Shown here: in pieces, positions 63,641 to 64,000 of the stretch | How positions within the stretch are numbered: the first letter of the stretch is position 1 | How the letters are laid out: each line of letters begins with the position of its first letter | Assembly (NCBI GenBank): GCA_000697055.1 | Contig: JNDT01001974.1 | Coordinates: 32,336 to 96,335, forward strand | DNA from: Saksenaea vasiformis B4078 | Taxonomy: Eukaryota > Mucoromycota > Mucoromycetes > Mucorales > Saksenaeaceae | DNA: 64,000 nucleotides | Direction of reading: 5' to 3' | Translations under genes and position numbers: made by a program | Notes under the pieces: model-generated | Told to the model about the DNA's origin: nothing | Databases searched by the model: none | What the model saw: only the letters and a program-made list of their open reading frames with translations

Positions 63641-64000
63641 TGCTAAATAACCAACCTGTAGTTGGTACGAAAAGGAAGTTGACCATCGAAAAACAAGCCG
63701 AATCATCCAAAGCAAAGAAACGGGGAAGGAACACGAAAGCGTCTGCAAGCGCAAATGAAAGTTTGCCTCCACCGTCTTGCCCTTCCTGCGGCTCAAACGA
63801 GCATCGAAGTTCAAGGTCCTCGCAGTGCCCGAAGCATAAATTGACGATGAAACAGACTGTTTATGACAAGTTGGGAAAAGACAACGAAAAGTTTACCAGG
63901 AAATTACCGTTTGACAAGATCGTTCGTCTTGCATACCAACATACACTCCACGAAAAGGTTACAAGGTTATGTAACCTGTCCAGAAATGTGATAATACGGG
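63566..64000 (+). CDS. Partial zinc-cluster protein, runs off the window
   Basis: The plus strand is open from about 63628 to the end. It encodes a basic stretch (TIEKQAESSKAKKRGRNTK), then a Cys/His cluster SCPSCGSNEHRSSRSSQCPK with H after the last Cys, then KLPFDKIVRLAYQHTLHEKV and LCNLSRNVII. A second, similar cluster (CSGLGHPNKRYKVCPKN) lies just upstream in another frame near 63552-63602. Zinc-knuckle starts of this kind occur on transposon-type proteins of early-diverging fungi. No ATG is visible in frame, so it is either an internal exon or a relic. Confidence 0.45.

Overview
The window looks like nuclear DNA of an early-diverging filamentous fungus, most likely Mucoromycota. The evidence is: genes with many short GT-AG introns (about 43-90 nt), stand-alone eS30 and eS1 ribosomal genes with start-codon-sized first exons, an MT-A70 protein of the METTL14/MTA9 kind, and eukaryotic TnpB relatives (Fanzor). 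The assignment is inferred from gene content, not from a search.

Layout. 0.16-1.0 kb: CSN8, subunit of the COP9 signalosome. 1.1-2.3 kb: a decayed Fanzor-type RuvC/zinc-ribbon gene that abuts a duplicated non-coding block. 3.2 kb: a 142-bp inverted-repeat element. 4.2-9.3 kb: two tandem paralogous SLC49/FLVCR-type transporters with identical, unusual splicing. 11.1-13.7 kb: an IQ-motif coiled-coil protein. 14.3-15.6 kb: a VHS-GAT trafficking protein. 15.6-22.3 kb: mostly unassigned, with some orphan exon candidates. 22.5-23.9 kb: an intronless orphan protein. 24.1-26.0 kb: divergent eS30 and eS1 genes. 26.6-28.4 kb: Has1/DDX18 helicase. 29.5-31.4 kb: ThiD-TenA thiamine enzyme. 33.0-33.8 kb: secreted DUF3455 protein. 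34.5-36.2 kb: MT-A70 protein with DPPL in place of DPPW. 38.7-40.0 kb: unknown low-complexity protein. 44.1-45.7 kb: mitochondrial Phe-tRNA synthetase. 47.5-51.5 kb: large Fanzor1-type RuvC nuclease relic. 53.3-56.4 kb: COG2. 57.6-59.5 kb: membrane-anchored FkbM methyltransferase. 60.5-62.1 kb: UBA protein with a possible ESCRT-I UMA region. 62.1-64.0 kb: further transposon-like coding debris, ending in a partial zinc-cluster protein.

Most housekeeping genes are unrelated neighbours. Two themes recur. One is membrane trafficking (VHS-GAT, COG2, UBA/UMA). The other is the mobile, RNA-guided-nuclease-like layer: the 47.5-51.5 kb locus is the most interesting object. It keeps the zinc ribbon, the RuvC-I Asp and the RuvC-III Asp of a Fanzor and three good introns, but carries two frameshifts and one in-frame stop, so as given it is a young pseudogene. 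A second, shorter Fanzor relic of a different subtype lies at 1.5-1.9 kb.
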